NCBI GenBank assembly: GCA_947494545.1
Contig: CANLVH010000012.1
Coordinates: 1-64,000 of the forward strand
Origin: an uncultured Mesonia sp.
Lineage (GTDB): Bacteria > Bacteroidota > Bacteroidia > Flavobacteriales > Flavobacteriaceae
DNA length: 64,000 bases
Direction of reading: 5' to 3'
The notes beneath the pieces are model-generated. The model searched no databases and was not told the origin of the DNA. It was given only the letters and a program-made list of their open reading frames with translations. Shown one piece after another: positions 1-9,014 of the stretch. The position numbers and the translations under genes were made by a program. Each line of letters opens with the position of its first letter. Within the stretch, counting starts at the first letter, position 1.

Positions 1-32
1 GAAAATATAGATTTTTTCGCACTACTAAAGTG

Positions 33-66
33 CTGCAATAAAATTGCAGGGTTTAAATCCCTTTTT
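33..66. other. hairpin with T-run, possible terminator
   Basis: CTGCAAT (33-39) and ATTGCAG (43-49) form a perfect 7-bp stem with a 3-base loop, followed by a weak GGG/CCC pair and six T residues at 61-66. It could end a plus-strand gene lying left of the window, but no such gene is visible here. Confidence 0.3.
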
Positions 67-80
67 TGAGACCAATAAAA

Positions 81-111
81 AACCTCGCAGGTTTTGAAAA
101 CCTACGAGGTT
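81..111. terminator. long hairpin downstream of atpG
   Basis: Two 15-base arms (81-95 and 97-111) pair with one mismatch: AACCTCGCAGGTTTT against AAAACCTACGAGGTT. The position about 125 bp past the atpG stop fits transcription termination, but the words AACCT(CG/TG)CAGGTT also recur at 18158-18240, so it may equally be a copy of a dispersed intergenic repeat. Function is inferred only from structure. Confidence 0.5.
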
Positions 112-132
112 GATATTGTCATAAGCGAAACG

Positions 133-257
133 CTCGCTAATTGCTCAACGCTTCCGCGCCGCTTTGAAAAATTTGCTCCCTTCGCTCGCTAATTGTTCAA
201 GGCTTCCGCATTTTGAGCATTTGCTCCTTTCTCTCGCTAATTGCTCAACGCCTCCGC
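133..257. repeat. three imperfect copies of the atpG 3' end
   Basis: A 25-base block beginning CTCGCTAATTG and ending CTTCCGC or CCTCCGC occurs at 133-157, 185-209 and 233-257 (steps of 52 and 48 bp). On the minus strand the copy at 233-257 is the end of atpG including its stop codon; the other two lie just downstream. Between copies the words TTTGCTCC and TTGAGCATTTGCTCC also resemble each other, so the repeating unit is about 50 bp. Confidence 0.75.
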
Positions 258-1112
258 GCCGCCAACAATTTCTAAGATTTCGTTGGTGATGGATGCTTGA
301 CGGGCTTTGTTGTATGATAGTTTTAAATCGTCGCGCAACTCGGTTGCGTTGTCTGTTGCTTTATGCATCGCTGTCATACGTGCGCCGTGCTCTGAGGCAA
401 AAGAATCGCGTAAAGCTTTAAAAAGCTGAATCTTTAAAGATTTTGGAATTAAATCTTTTATGATTTCTTCTTTTTTTGGTTCAAAAACATAATCTAAATT
501 AATGTTTTCTTTTTCTTCCTCTTCGGTTTCTAGCGGAACGATTGGTAAGAATTGTTCGGTTTTTACAATTTGGGTTGCTGCGTTTTTAAAGCTGTTGTAA
601 ACCAATAAAACTTTGTCAAAATTACCTTCTACAAACTCTTTCATGAGTTGTTCGGCTATTTCCGCGACAGCGTCAAATTCTAAATTATCGAAAATGGCAT
701 TGTAATTTTGATAAATCTCAAAATCTTTCTTTAAAATATCGTTAGCTTTTTTACCAATAGTAAATAGTTCTAGATCTTTATTGGTATAAGCTTCCTCGCT
801 GGCTAACCTTTTTACCCCTTTAATAATATTAGTATTAAAAGCACCGGCCAAACCACGATTAGAAGAAATACTTACCACCAAAACCTTTTCTACCGGGCGT
901 TGGTCTGCATATTTACTTTCTGCACCTTCTTCCATACTGGCGCTTAGACTTTGCAACAACTCGGTAAGTTTTTCGGCATACGGCCGCATGGCAGTAATAG
1001 CATCCTGGGCTTTACTCAATTTGGCAGCAGACACCATTTTCATGGCACTGGTAATCTGCATCGTTGAGGAAACCGAGGTAATTCTACTACGTAATTCTTT
1101 TAAATTTGCCAT
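237..1112 (-). CDS. atpG: ATP synthase F1 subunit gamma
   Basis: Gamma is the central rotor shaft of F1, coupling c-ring rotation to ATP synthesis on the beta subunits. The 291-residue product has the usual length and the two conserved terminal helices: the N-terminus ANLKELRSRITSV..TMQITSAMKMVSAAK and the C-terminus with LRDDLKLSYNKARQASIT and EILEIVGGAEAL, which pair as a coiled coil. It is the last gene of the operon, 83 bp after atpA. The last codons and the stop lie in a block repeated twice more downstream (133-209), so the 3' end has been duplicated in tandem. The ATG at 1112 gives the standard MANLKE start. Confidence 0.97.
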   Translation of the reverse strand: MANLKELRSRITSVSSTMQITSAMKMVSAAKLSKAQDAITAMRPYAEKLTELLQSLSASMEEGAESKYADQRPVEKVLVVSISSNRGLAGAFNTNIIKGVKRLASEEAYTNKDLELFTIGKKANDILKKDFEIYQNYNAIFDNLEFDAVAEIAEQLMKEFVEGNFDKVLLVYNSFKNAATQIVKTEQFLPIVPLETEEEEKENINLDYVFEPKKEEIIKDLIPKSLKIQLFKALRDSFASEHGARMTAMHKATDNATELRDDLKLSYNKARQASITNEILEIVGGAEALSN

Positions 1113-1195
1113 ATTAATAGTTATGAGTTAAGAACGAGGATTTAAAAAACTGCGTTTTAAATCGCTCGCTCTTTATTCAGCATTTAAAAATTTAC

Positions 1196-2776
1196 TTATT
1201 TCTTATATTTTGCCGAGATATCTTTGGCTGCGTTTGTTAATACATCCAAAGCATCATCGGTTAATTTTCCAGACTTTAACGTATCTAAAGTATCTCTGTG
1301 TTTTGCATCTAAAAATTCTAGATACTCGGTTTCAAACTCTTTTACTTTATCTACAGGAACTTCTCGCAACAAGTTTTTAGACCCTGCATAAACAATTGCA
1401 ATTTGGTACTCTACCGGGTACGGATCGTTTTGCGCTTGTTTAAGTATTTCTACGTTACGTTTACCTTTTTCAATAGTGCTTAAGGTTGCAGCATCTAGGT
1501 CTGAACCAAACTTAGCAAATGCTTCTAATTCGCGGAATTGTGCTTGGTCTAATTTTAAAGTACCCGCAACTTTTTTCATCGATTTAATTTGAGCAGAACC
1601 CCCAACACGCGATACCGAAATACCAACATCAATAGCAGGACGTACCCCGGAGTTAAATAAATCGGAGGTTAAGAAAATCTGTCCGTCTGTAATAGAAATT
1701 ACGTTGGTAGGAATATATGCCGAAACGTCTCCTGCTTGTGTTTCGATAATTGGTAGCGCGGTTAACGAACCACCACCTTTTACTTTTTCTTTTAACGCCT
1801 CTGGCAAGTCGTTCATTTCTTTTGCAATACTATCGTCGTTAATTACTTTAGCCGAACGCTCTAGCAAACGCGAGTGCAAATAGAAAACGTCTCCAGGATA
1901 TGCTTCACGTCCCGGTGGACGACGTAATAATAAAGATACCTCACGGTAAGCAACAGCTTGTTTAGACAAATCGTCATAAATAATTAAAGCTGGTCTTCCT
2001 GTATCTCTAAAATATTCGCCAATTGCAGCCCCGGCAAAAGGAGCATAAACTTGCATTGGAGCAGGATCTGAAGCGTTGGCAGCTACAATAGTAGTATAAT
2101 CTAAAGCGCCTTTATCTTCTAATGTTTTTGCAATTCCGGCAACGGTAGAAGCTTTTTGACCTATGGCTACATAAATACAGTAAACCGGCTCGCCTCTATC
2201 GTAAAATTCTTTTTGGTTAAGAATGGTATCAATACAAACGGTTGTTTTACCGGTTTGGCGGTCGCCAATTACCAACTCACGTTGTCCTCTTCCTACAGGT
2301 ACTAAAGCATCTATAGATTTAATTCCCGTTTGTAAAGGTTCTGCAACTGGTTCTCTGTAGATTACCCCGGGAGCTTTACGCTCTAATGGCATAGAAATGG
2401 TTTCGCCAGAAATTGGTCCTTTACCATCTATAGGTTTTCCTAAGGTATCTACAACACGGCCAACAATACCTTCGCCTACATTAATTGCGGCAATTTTTTG
2501 TGTACGTTTTACGGTATCTCCTTCTTTAATTTCTTTTGATGGGCCTAAAAGTACTACCCCAACATTGTCTTCTTCGAGGTTAAGCACCATGCCTTGCAAA
2601 CCAGAATCAAACTCTACTAGTTCGCCATACTCTGCATTAGAAAGACCGTATACACTTGCAATACCATCTCCTACGCTTAATACCGTACCAACTTCGTTAA
2701 GACTGGCATCTGCTTCATAGCCCGATAATTGTTGTTTTAAAATTGCTGAAACTTCAGCAGGATTTACTTCTGCCAT
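1196..2776 (-). CDS. atpA: ATP synthase F1 subunit alpha
   Basis: Non-catalytic nucleotide-binding subunit of the F1 hexamer. The 526-residue protein is full length: beta-barrel at about 25-95, Walker A GDRQTGKT at 171-178, Walker B region [12 protein letters not shown], the [14 protein letters not shown] segment and the alpha signature [17 protein letters not shown]. It lies 40 bp downstream of atpH and upstream of atpG. The genes for beta and epsilon (atpD, atpC) are not next to it; a separate atpDC pair is common in Bacteroidota. Confidence 0.98.
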   Translation of the reverse strand: MAEVNPAEVSAILKQQLSGYEADASLNEVGTVLSVGDGIASVYGLSNAEYGELVEFDSGLQGMVLNLEEDNVGVVLLGPSKEIKEGDTVKRTQKIAAINVGEGIVGRVVDTLGKPIDGKGPISGETISMPLERKAPGVIYREPVAEPLQTGIKSIDALVPVGRGQRELVIGDRQTGKTTVCIDTILNQKEFYDRGEPVYCIYVAIGQKASTVAGIAKTLEDKGALDYTTIVAANASDPAPMQVYAPFAGAAIGEYFRDTGRPALIIYDDLSKQAVAYREVSLLLRRPPGREAYPGDVFYLHSRLLERSAKVINDDSIAKEMNDLPEALKEKVKGGGSLTALPIIETQAGDVSAYIPTNVISITDGQIFLTSDLFNSGVRPAIDVGISVSRVGGSAQIKSMKKVAGTLKLDQAQFRELEAFAKFGSDLDAATLSTIEKGKRNVEILKQAQNDPYPVEYQIAIVYAGSKNLLREVPVDKVKEFETEYLEFLDAKHRDTLDTLKSGKLTDDALDVLTNAAKDISAKYKK

Positions 2777-2816
2777 AATTATTTATTATAGTGGGCAGTT
2801 TGCTTGCCCGTTGTTT

Positions 2817-3368
2817 TTAAAGTTTAATTTCTGCATTTTCCGTAAATTGTTTACGGAGTTTATAGAGTTTTCCGGCTACACTGGCATCGTATTGGGTATC
2901 GTCTATTCGCAATACAAATCCGCCTAAAATCTCCGGGGCTACTCTTTTTTCCATCGTTACTTTACTGCCGGTTAAGCTTTTTACTTTATTTAGCAGTTTT
3001 TCTTCCATCTCCGGTGTTAAGGCTTCGGCGGTGGTAACTTTAGCAACTTGTATGTTGTTTACCCTGTTGTATTGTTGCATAAAACTTTGTGCAACTTTAT
3101 CTAAAATAGCTATACGACCATTGTCTATTAAAATATCAAAAAGACTAGCGGTACTTTTATTTACGTCTTTAAAAATAGCTTTTAAAGATTTACGTTTTAC
3201 TGAAGGTTTTACCACCGGACTTCTTAAAATACTACGAAGTTCCCGGCTGGCTTTTAATGTAGCCGCAACATTTTTTATATCTGTTGCTATCGCGTCAGAA
3301 TTTTTATTTTCTTGCGATAAATCCAGCAATGCTTTTGCATAACGTTGGGCTGCTCTTAAATTTGCCAT
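2817..3368 (-). CDS. atpH: ATP synthase F1 subunit delta
   Basis: Delta joins the peripheral b stalk to the top of F1. The 183-residue product has the OSCP/delta form: an N-terminal helical bundle (AAQRYAKALLDLS) and a C-terminal part ending in the GGFVLRIDDTQYDASVAGKL segment typical of the family. It starts 14 bp after the atpF stop and precedes atpA by 40 bp, the standard order. Confidence 0.96.
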   Translation of the reverse strand: MANLRAAQRYAKALLDLSQENKNSDAIATDIKNVAATLKASRELRSILRSPVVKPSVKRKSLKAIFKDVNKSTASLFDILIDNGRIAILDKVAQSFMQQYNRVNNIQVAKVTTAEALTPEMEEKLLNKVKSLTGSKVTMEKRVAPEILGGFVLRIDDTQYDASVAGKLYKLRKQFTENAEIKL

Positions 3369-3382
3369 GCTACTGTTTTATA

Positions 3383-3877
3383 CTAGTTTAACTTAACGTC
3401 GTTAAGCATATTATCTACCAACTCCATTTGTTTTTGCTTGTTGTCCAATTCTTTTTTCACAACTTTCTCTGCAATTTCTATAGAAAGGTTGGCAACTTGC
3501 GCTTTAATTTCGGCCAAAGCAGCTTTCTTTTCTGTACGAATGCTTTCTTGGGCTTTTTCTATAATAGCGTTAGCTTTATTATCTGCTTCTTCCGATGCAT
3601 CGCTAATCATTTTTTCTTTAATTTGGCGCGCTTCTTTTAAGATAGCGTCACGCTCTTCTCTGGCTTCTTGCAACAACTTCTCGTTGTCTGCTTGAAGATT
3701 TTCCATCTCCAAACGTGCCTTTTTAGCAGAATCTAAAGCTTCGTTTATAGACTCTTCCCGCTTACGGATTGAGCCTAAAATTGGTCGCCAAGCAAATTTT
3801 GCCAACACGAACAACAATATTAGCAACACTACGGTTTGCCAAACAAATAATCCTATTTCCGGTTTTATTAAATCCAT
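3383..3877 (-). CDS. atpF: ATP synthase F0 subunit b
   Basis: Subunit b forms the peripheral stator stalk. The 164-residue protein has one N-terminal membrane helix (about residues 8-28, after the conserved PEIGLFVWQTVVLL) and then a long charged coiled coil rich in E, K and A, as expected. It is encoded between atpE and atpH. There is one b gene, so a b2 homodimer is expected. Confidence 0.96.
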   Translation of the reverse strand: MDLIKPEIGLFVWQTVVLLILLFVLAKFAWRPILGSIRKREESINEALDSAKKARLEMENLQADNEKLLQEAREERDAILKEARQIKEKMISDASEEADNKANAIIEKAQESIRTEKKAALAEIKAQVANLSIEIAEKVVKKELDNKQKQMELVDNMLNDVKLN

Positions 3878-3959
3878 AATCCTTTACGGTTTATCCTTAA
3901 TTTTTAAAAGAACCCTCTTTGCAACCAACCGTTACAAAGTAGGGTTCATTTTCTAATTT

Positions 3960-4181
3960 TTAACGTAACACACCTAATAAAGCTGCTACTACACCAAAAA
4001 GTGCTACACCCTCTACAAGTGCTGCTGCAATAATCATTGCTGTTTGGATTTTACCTGATGCCTCTGGCTGACGTGCGATAGCTTCCATCGCAGATCCACC
4101 AATTTTACCAACACCAATTGCCGCTCCAACAACTGCTAAACCAGCTCCTAAAGCTGCCAATCCTACATATAATAATTCCAT
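3960..4181 (-). CDS. atpE: ATP synthase F0 subunit c
   Basis: Proteolipid subunit of the rotor ring, 73 residues, with two membrane helices joined by the polar loop ARQPEA (about 36-41). The ion-binding carboxylate is Glu57 in ALVEGVALFG. It is followed by Gly rather than Ser/Thr, and the glutamine ligand of sodium-type c rings is absent, so proton coupling is inferred. It is spaced 26 bp after atpB. Confidence 0.97.
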   Translation of the reverse strand: MELLYVGLAALGAGLAVVGAAIGVGKIGGSAMEAIARQPEASGKIQTAMIIAAALVEGVALFGVVAALLGVLR

Positions 4182-4207
4182 AGTAAAAAAAAATTAAAAA
4201 TTAAAAA

Positions 4208-5293
4208 TTAATGATGTTCATGTTCTTGCACCGCCATACCAATAAACAGTGCCGATAGCATAGTAAAAATAAATGCCTGAAGAAACGCTACCAATAACTC
4301 CAATATCATTATAAAGAAAGCAAAAGGAACTGAAATTCCTGCTACTCCTACGTGTTCTAAAATAAATATTAAGCCCAACAAACTCAAGATAATAATATGA
4401 CCCGCAGTTATGTTGGCAAACAAACGAATCATTAATGCTACCGGTTTAATGATTAAACCTAAAACTTCTACAACCGCTAAAATAGGCTTTACAAAAGTAG
4501 GAATACCCGGCATCCAGAATATATGTTTCCAGTAATCTCGGTTTCCGTTTACTACAATTAATATTAGCGTAAACATTCCTAAAGAAACGGTTACTGATAT
4601 ATTTCCGGTTACGTTTGCCGCTCCGGGAAGTAAGCCTAACAAGTTAGTAATCCAGATAAAGAAAAACACCGTTAACAAAAATGGCATAAATTTCATATAC
4701 TTCTTTTCGCCAATTTGTGGGATAGCAATATCGTCTCGTACAAAAAGCACTAAACTCTCTAAAGCATTGTTAAGTCCGCGTGGCGCTTTCTCGTTCTTTT
4801 TGTGGTGTTTTGCCAAGCTAAAGAAGAATACCAACATTACTATTACCGTTAAAAACATAGCGGCTACGTTTTTGGTAATAGATAAATCTAAGGGACGTTC
4901 TGCATTTGCAGGATAATGCTCTGCATTAAACTCTACGGTTTCCTCACCTTCGTTTAACTGGTAAATTTTTTCGTGATAATTTACAAAGCGCTTACCATCT
5001 TTTTCTACCACATGCTTTGCTTCTACATCGTGGTGAAATTCACTCGACATAAAACTTACCAAACCATCATCTGTATATAAAATAACGGGAAGTGGCAGTA
5101 CGGCAGCATCTTCACCACTGCCAAAGAAATGCCAACTATGCGCATCGCTAATGTGATGCATAATCATATCTGTAGCATTAAATGCTTCTTCTGACTCCGA
5201 ATCACCTTCTTGTGCAAAAGAAGTAAAAGGATGCACGAATAAACCCAGGGTTAAAACCACTAAAAGTTTAAACGATAGGTAGGTTGTCCTCAT
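4208..5293 (-). CDS. atpB: ATP synthase F0 subunit a, with N-terminal extension
   Basis: Subunit a forms the proton half-channels against the c ring. The C-terminal two thirds carries about five membrane helices with the essential arginine in KPVALMIRLFANITAGHI and the conserved GLLPGAANVTGN region. Bacteroidota-style, it begins with a signal-like segment (MRTTYLSFKLLVVLTLGLF..SFAQ) and a hydrophilic, histidine- and acid-rich domain of about 110 residues, probably outside the cytoplasm. I chose the ATG at 5293 because the signal segment starts there; a longer form from 5335 would add 14 charged residues in front of it. It is the first classical atp gene, following the two small membrane-protein genes. 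Confidence 0.95.
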   Translation of the reverse strand: MRTTYLSFKLLVVLTLGLFVHPFTSFAQEGDSESEEAFNATDMIMHHISDAHSWHFFGSGEDAAVLPLPVILYTDDGLVSFMSSEFHHDVEAKHVVEKDGKRFVNYHEKIYQLNEGEETVEFNAEHYPANAERPLDLSITKNVAAMFLTVIVMLVFFFSLAKHHKKNEKAPRGLNNALESLVLFVRDDIAIPQIGEKKYMKFMPFLLTVFFFIWITNLLGLLPGAANVTGNISVTVSLGMFTLILIVVNGNRDYWKHIFWMPGIPTFVKPILAVVEVLGLIIKPVALMIRLFANITAGHIIILSLLGLIFILEHVGVAGISVPFAFFIMILELLVAFLQAFIFTMLSALFIGMAVQEHEHH

Positions 5294-5420
5294 ATTTGCT
5301 CGACTTAATTTACGCTCTTCAAAAATTCGGTGCAAAGATAGTCTTTTAATACATATCTAAAAACCCTAAATAAAAAAAATATTCTTTGTTGAAGAAAGGA
5401 AATAGTTTAATGTATATCAA

Positions 5421-5798
5421 CTATTTAGAGCGGAGAAGTTTTACCGCAAAAAAGGTCTCTAAAAACAGGTATAAAAAATAGGGAATAAAAAAGTTAGCAA
5501 TATTGAGTAAAAGATGCGGTACTTGCTCTTGGTCTAGCAGCAAAGGTAATAAAAACAATACGGCCAAAAACATTTTAAACAAGCCCATCGCCATAAACGC
5601 GTAACCGGTTTTATCGGGAAAGTTTTTAGAAATCCAAAGTAATAAAGCATACATACCTAAGCTTATTAAGCCTAAAAATAAATATATTAAGTATAAAGGA
5701 TAAAATAAATCAGCCGTAACAAAATACATAGCTACCCAATGTAAAGCGTATAATAAAATACTAAAAGGTAGCAGGTAAATAAGAAATTTTTTTAGCAA
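5421..5798 (-). CDS. small membrane protein in atpI position
   Basis: 125 residues with four predicted membrane helices (roughly 5-25, 32-55, 65-88, 95-118) and almost no soluble part. It sits between the atpZ-like gene and atpB, the place of AtpI in other bacteria, so a role in F0 assembly or magnesium/c-ring handling is inferred from position only. The start is a TTG at 5798; no ATG lies near the beginning of the frame. A protein of this size is regularly found here in flavobacteria; I do not recognise a defined function. Confidence 0.8.
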   Translation of the reverse strand: MLKKFLIYLLPFSILLYALHWVAMYFVTADLFYPLYLIYLFLGLISLGMYALLLWISKNFPDKTGYAFMAMGLFKMFLAVLFLLPLLLDQEQVPHLLLNIANFFIPYFLYLFLETFFAVKLLRSK

Positions 5799-5817
5799 GA
5801 GTACTGTTATTAAGAGT

Positions 5818-6057
5818 TTAGGAAAAGTTTTTTAAATTACTATATACTTGATACAGCCCAACAAATACGCCAAGCAAAGAAAATATTATAGTAAAAGCAG
5901 CATATTTATTAGGAAATTTGCCATCTAACCAAATACCTAAAAAAACGCCCCCGGCAATTACTACTGCCATTTGTATAGCAATACTAGTAAATACCGCCCA
6001 GTTTTTTACCGGCTTATTAAGCTTGCTTTTTTTGTTTTCTTTCTTTTGCTTGTTCAT
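5818..6057 (-). CDS. AtpZ/AtpI-like protein
   Basis: 79 residues: a lysine-rich N-terminus, then two membrane helices (about 22-42 and 52-72) with the motif GGVFLGIWLDGKFPN between them. The pattern G..LG..lD..f matches the AtpZ/AtpI family (putative F0F1 ATPase subunit), small membrane proteins that accompany ATP synthase operons. Its start overlaps the end of the bactofilin gene by 41 bp, which implies translational coupling, and it is 19 bp upstream of the next gene. Confidence 0.85.
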   Translation of the reverse strand: MNKQKKENKKSKLNKPVKNWAVFTSIAIQMAVVIAGGVFLGIWLDGKFPNKYAAFTIIFSLLGVFVGLYQVYSNLKNFS

Positions 6058-6433
6058 GCTTCAGATTCTTCACATTTCCTTTCATTACACAGGTTGCGTT
6101 AAAATCTGCACCGGGTTCTATGGCTAGTTTACCTACGCTAACTTCGCCTTCTATTTGTGCAGATGCTTTTAAAGAAAGCAAAGCGTTGACTTGCAAGGTG
6201 CCGTCAAATTTACCTTCAAAATCGGCATTTTCGCAGATTAATTCTCCTTCGATAAATCCTGTTTTTCCTACCACAACTTTACCGGAGGTTTTTAAGGTTC
6301 CTATTAATTTTCCTTCAATACGAAAGCCGCCTTTGGCTTCTATATCGCCTTTTATAATAGTGCCTTGTGATATTTTATTTTGTTCGTTTACTCCTTCCGT
6401 AAAGGTCTTTTTTGTTTTTTTTTCTGAAAACAT
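6017..6433 (-). CDS. bactofilin family protein
   Basis: 138-residue polymer-forming cytoskeletal protein. After a charged N-terminus the core (about residues 20-115) has the regular beta-helix repeats of bactofilins: ISQGTIIKGDIEAKGGFRIEGKLIG, GKVVVGKTGFIEGEL and so on, with G and hydrophobic residues every six or so positions. The tail is lysine rich. It lies 1 bp after sprE and overlaps the atpZ-like gene. Bactofilins form membrane-associated filaments involved in shape or in placing other proteins; a specific role here is not visible. Confidence 0.93.
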   Translation of the reverse strand: MFSEKKTKKTFTEGVNEQNKISQGTIIKGDIEAKGGFRIEGKLIGTLKTSGKVVVGKTGFIEGELICENADFEGKFDGTLQVNALLSLKASAQIEGEVSVGKLAIEPGADFNATCVMKGNVKNLKHEQAKERKQKKQA

Positions 6434-6434
6434 A

Positions 6435-9014
6435 TTATTGGGATTTAAACTCTAAGTATTCTTCTAAATTTTTGTGTACTTGGAGGGTTTGGTAGTTAAC
6501 GGCAGAAATACCAAAATTCTCATGCGAAATTTTAATTTTTTCATCTTCTAAAAGCCGCTCGCCAAAACCTTCTGCCCCCATTTTACTTTTGAGCCCGTGT
6601 ATAACCAAAAAGTTTTTATCGGGCGTATAATTATCTATAGATGTTTTTATACCGGTAAGTCCTAAATCTGCGATTGCTTGGTCTATTTGCGCTTGCAAGT
6701 CTACTAATTTTTCCCGGTTATTTTCCGTAAAGGGATAAACCAGTTTATACGAATCTGTTTGACCAGGCTTGGGTTTGGTAAAGGTTTTGTTTTTTAAAGC
6801 CGGTAAAGATTTTTGAATTATCTCTTCGGCGCGTTTTCCTTCTTCGCTTTGCGGATAGGTTAAAGCTACATAATTTAAACCTTTTTTATAAGCTTCAAAA
6901 CCATATAATCTACCCGTGGCTGTAGCTTTTAAGAGTTCGAATTTTGGAACAATGTCTGTTCCCGTAAAACGCTCTATCTGTTTTTCAGCTTCCGTAATAA
7001 CGTAAGCATACTTTTCGTTCTGATAAGCTTGGTAAAGGTTTTTATAAATTGCTTCAGGACTGTTTTTATCGTCTTTTAAAGCTCCCGGATTTCTTAAAAC
7101 TTTAGCGTAACGAGAGTCGGGATGTTTGGTTAAAATATCTTGTTTCCAAACCTCTGCTTTTTGCCTGTTGCCGGTTACTTCGTAAATTTTAAACAAGTTG
7201 TATTTAGAAGGTAAAATTAAACGTTCTTCCGGATTTTGTTTGAGCAGCTTTTCAAATTTATCTATAGCTAACGGGTATTCTTGGAACTTCTCTTTATAAA
7301 TAACCCCCAATTGGTAATAAGCAAAATTGCGGTCTGTTTTAATGCTATCTATTACTTCTTTCTTTTGCGGAATTTTATCTATATAGGTTTGTGCTTGGTA
7401 TTGTGGGTCTAAATCTAATTCTGCAATTTGCACATCGGTTTGGTTTATTTCTTTTGCTTTGCTACCACCGCTTTTAGACGATTTGTAACGCCAATTATCT
7501 GCCAAATCTATATCTCCCCAAATTCTAAAAAATTGCAATTCTCCGCGCGCTGCTCTAGAGGTATTATAAAAATAGAACTGTCCGGAATTTTCACGGCTTG
7601 TTTGTCCGGTTTCGTTTAACTTTCCAAAATCGGGTGTACCCGAGGTAGGAGTTTTACCAGCTTTTTCAGCTTCTTTAATACTTGTTATTGCTATTTGTTT
7701 TAGACTGTCTGCATAGGTTTTAAAATAAGCTCTGCGGCTTTCCGGCTTCATTGCTACCAAGCTTAAAATGCTATCTGTTTCTTGGGCAATTTCTTCGTAT
7801 TTAATAACGTCTACCAAGTTTTCGCGTTTCTTTTTGATATCGCGGTATTTTCTGGTATTTTCTGCCAAGTTGGTCAAAGTACTGTCGTAATAAGCACCGG
7901 CATCTTTATATTCTGCCTTGTCAAAATAAATATTTCCTAAGCGTAAATAATCTTTAGATTTTAAAACTCTATCCAGAGTATTGGTTCGTAAAGATTGGTT
8001 ATAATAACTTATAGCAGCATCAATAGAGTCTGTGGTTTTGTAAAATTCTGCCATTCTATGATAAATACGATCTAGAAAAGGTCGGTTTTCGCGGTCTTCT
8101 GCCAATTCGTGTAAATGGGTTTCTAAAGCAAGTTTATCTTTTTTAGTAAGGTCGTAGTTTTTTGCTTTTTCTAGATAGGCACTAATCATATAAACGCGCG
8201 GACCTTTTCGGTTTAATTCAATAACCTGATTAAAAGCCACATTAGCGCTATCTATTTTTCCCAAACGCTCGTAAAGTTGTCCTTTTATAAATAGGTAACG
8301 CGCTCTTTTTTCGTCAGAATTCTCGCTTGCTATAGCCAAATTTAATGGTTTTATAGCATTTTGCTGCTCTTCTAAGTTTAGGTAAGCTTGCGCCAAAGTA
8401 GCGTAAGTTTCTGCCATTACCTCCTCTTCTACTTCTACACCAGATTTTAGTAATTCGTGTAGGTTTTCTAAAGCCAACTCGTTATTGCCCAAACGCATAT
8501 TGGTTTTTTCGCGCCAGACGCTAGCCTCAACCAATTGGTCGCTTTGGCGATAATTATTCAACACATAATTAAAAGCATCTAAAGCCGGCACGAAACGCTG
8601 ATCGTAATACCGTGCTTTTCCTAAAAGAATAAAAGCTTTATCCATTTGCGGATTATACTCTCGCCCTTGAATATTCATATTATGTTTCTGAATAGCTTTA
8701 TTGGCTTTTTCTTCGGCGCGCTCAAAATTTGGATTTTTAGACTCTCCGGGTTTGGTAACTTCTTCTTCTACCTGCATTCTTTCTATTGGTAAAACTTCCC
8801 AATAATTATCGCGGTAATTTTGCGCCAATTCTTCTTTACCTTGCTCTAAAGCCATTTGGCCATTATAAATGGTATTGTAATAAGCGCCCATAGCGTGAAA
8901 ATTGCGGTTTACCCACTTGTTTTTCTTTCTAGAACAAGCAGCAAGGCTAACCACGGCAAAAACAACGCAAAGTATTTTAAGGGGCAGATATGGGTTATAG
9001 TTTTTCCAATTCAT
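6435..9014 (-). CDS. sprE: SprE/PorW-type lipoprotein, gliding and type IX secretion
   Basis: 859-residue lipoprotein with a signal peptide and lipobox (CVVFAVVSLAAC, Cys27) followed by many TPR-like helical pairs, e.g. around KAFILLGKARYYDQRFVPALDAFNYVL, SVWREKTNMRLGNNELALENL and EAKYNLFKIYEVTGN-like segments. Length, lipobox and TPR content match SprE of Flavobacterium and PorW of Porphyromonas, needed for gliding and for secretion through the type IX system. The neighbours (bactofilin and ATP synthase genes directly downstream) are the arrangement I recall for sprE in flavobacteria. No other type IX genes are in the window. Confidence 0.85.
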   Translation of the reverse strand: MNWKNYNPYLPLKILCVVFAVVSLAACSRKKNKWVNRNFHAMGAYYNTIYNGQMALEQGKEELAQNYRDNYWEVLPIERMQVEEEVTKPGESKNPNFERAEEKANKAIQKHNMNIQGREYNPQMDKAFILLGKARYYDQRFVPALDAFNYVLNNYRQSDQLVEASVWREKTNMRLGNNELALENLHELLKSGVEVEEEVMAETYATLAQAYLNLEEQQNAIKPLNLAIASENSDEKRARYLFIKGQLYERLGKIDSANVAFNQVIELNRKGPRVYMISAYLEKAKNYDLTKKDKLALETHLHELAEDRENRPFLDRIYHRMAEFYKTTDSIDAAISYYNQSLRTNTLDRVLKSKDYLRLGNIYFDKAEYKDAGAYYDSTLTNLAENTRKYRDIKKKRENLVDVIKYEEIAQETDSILSLVAMKPESRRAYFKTYADSLKQIAITSIKEAEKAGKTPTSGTPDFGKLNETGQTSRENSGQFYFYNTSRAARGELQFFRIWGDIDLADNWRYKSSKSGGSKAKEINQTDVQIAELDLDPQYQAQTYIDKIPQKKEVIDSIKTDRNFAYYQLGVIYKEKFQEYPLAIDKFEKLLKQNPEERLILPSKYNLFKIYEVTGNRQKAEVWKQDILTKHPDSRYAKVLRNPGALKDDKNSPEAIYKNLYQAYQNEKYAYVITEAEKQIERFTGTDIVPKFELLKATATGRLYGFEAYKKGLNYVALTYPQSEEGKRAEEIIQKSLPALKNKTFTKPKPGQTDSYKLVYPFTENNREKLVDLQAQIDQAIADLGLTGIKTSIDNYTPDKNFLVIHGLKSKMGAEGFGERLLEDEKIKISHENFGISAVNYQTLQVHKNLEEYLEFKSQ

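Noticed and set aside
2397-2720. 107-codon plus-strand frame opposite atpA
   Set aside because: A mirror of the conserved atpA coding sequence; serine- and proline-rich and with no promoter.
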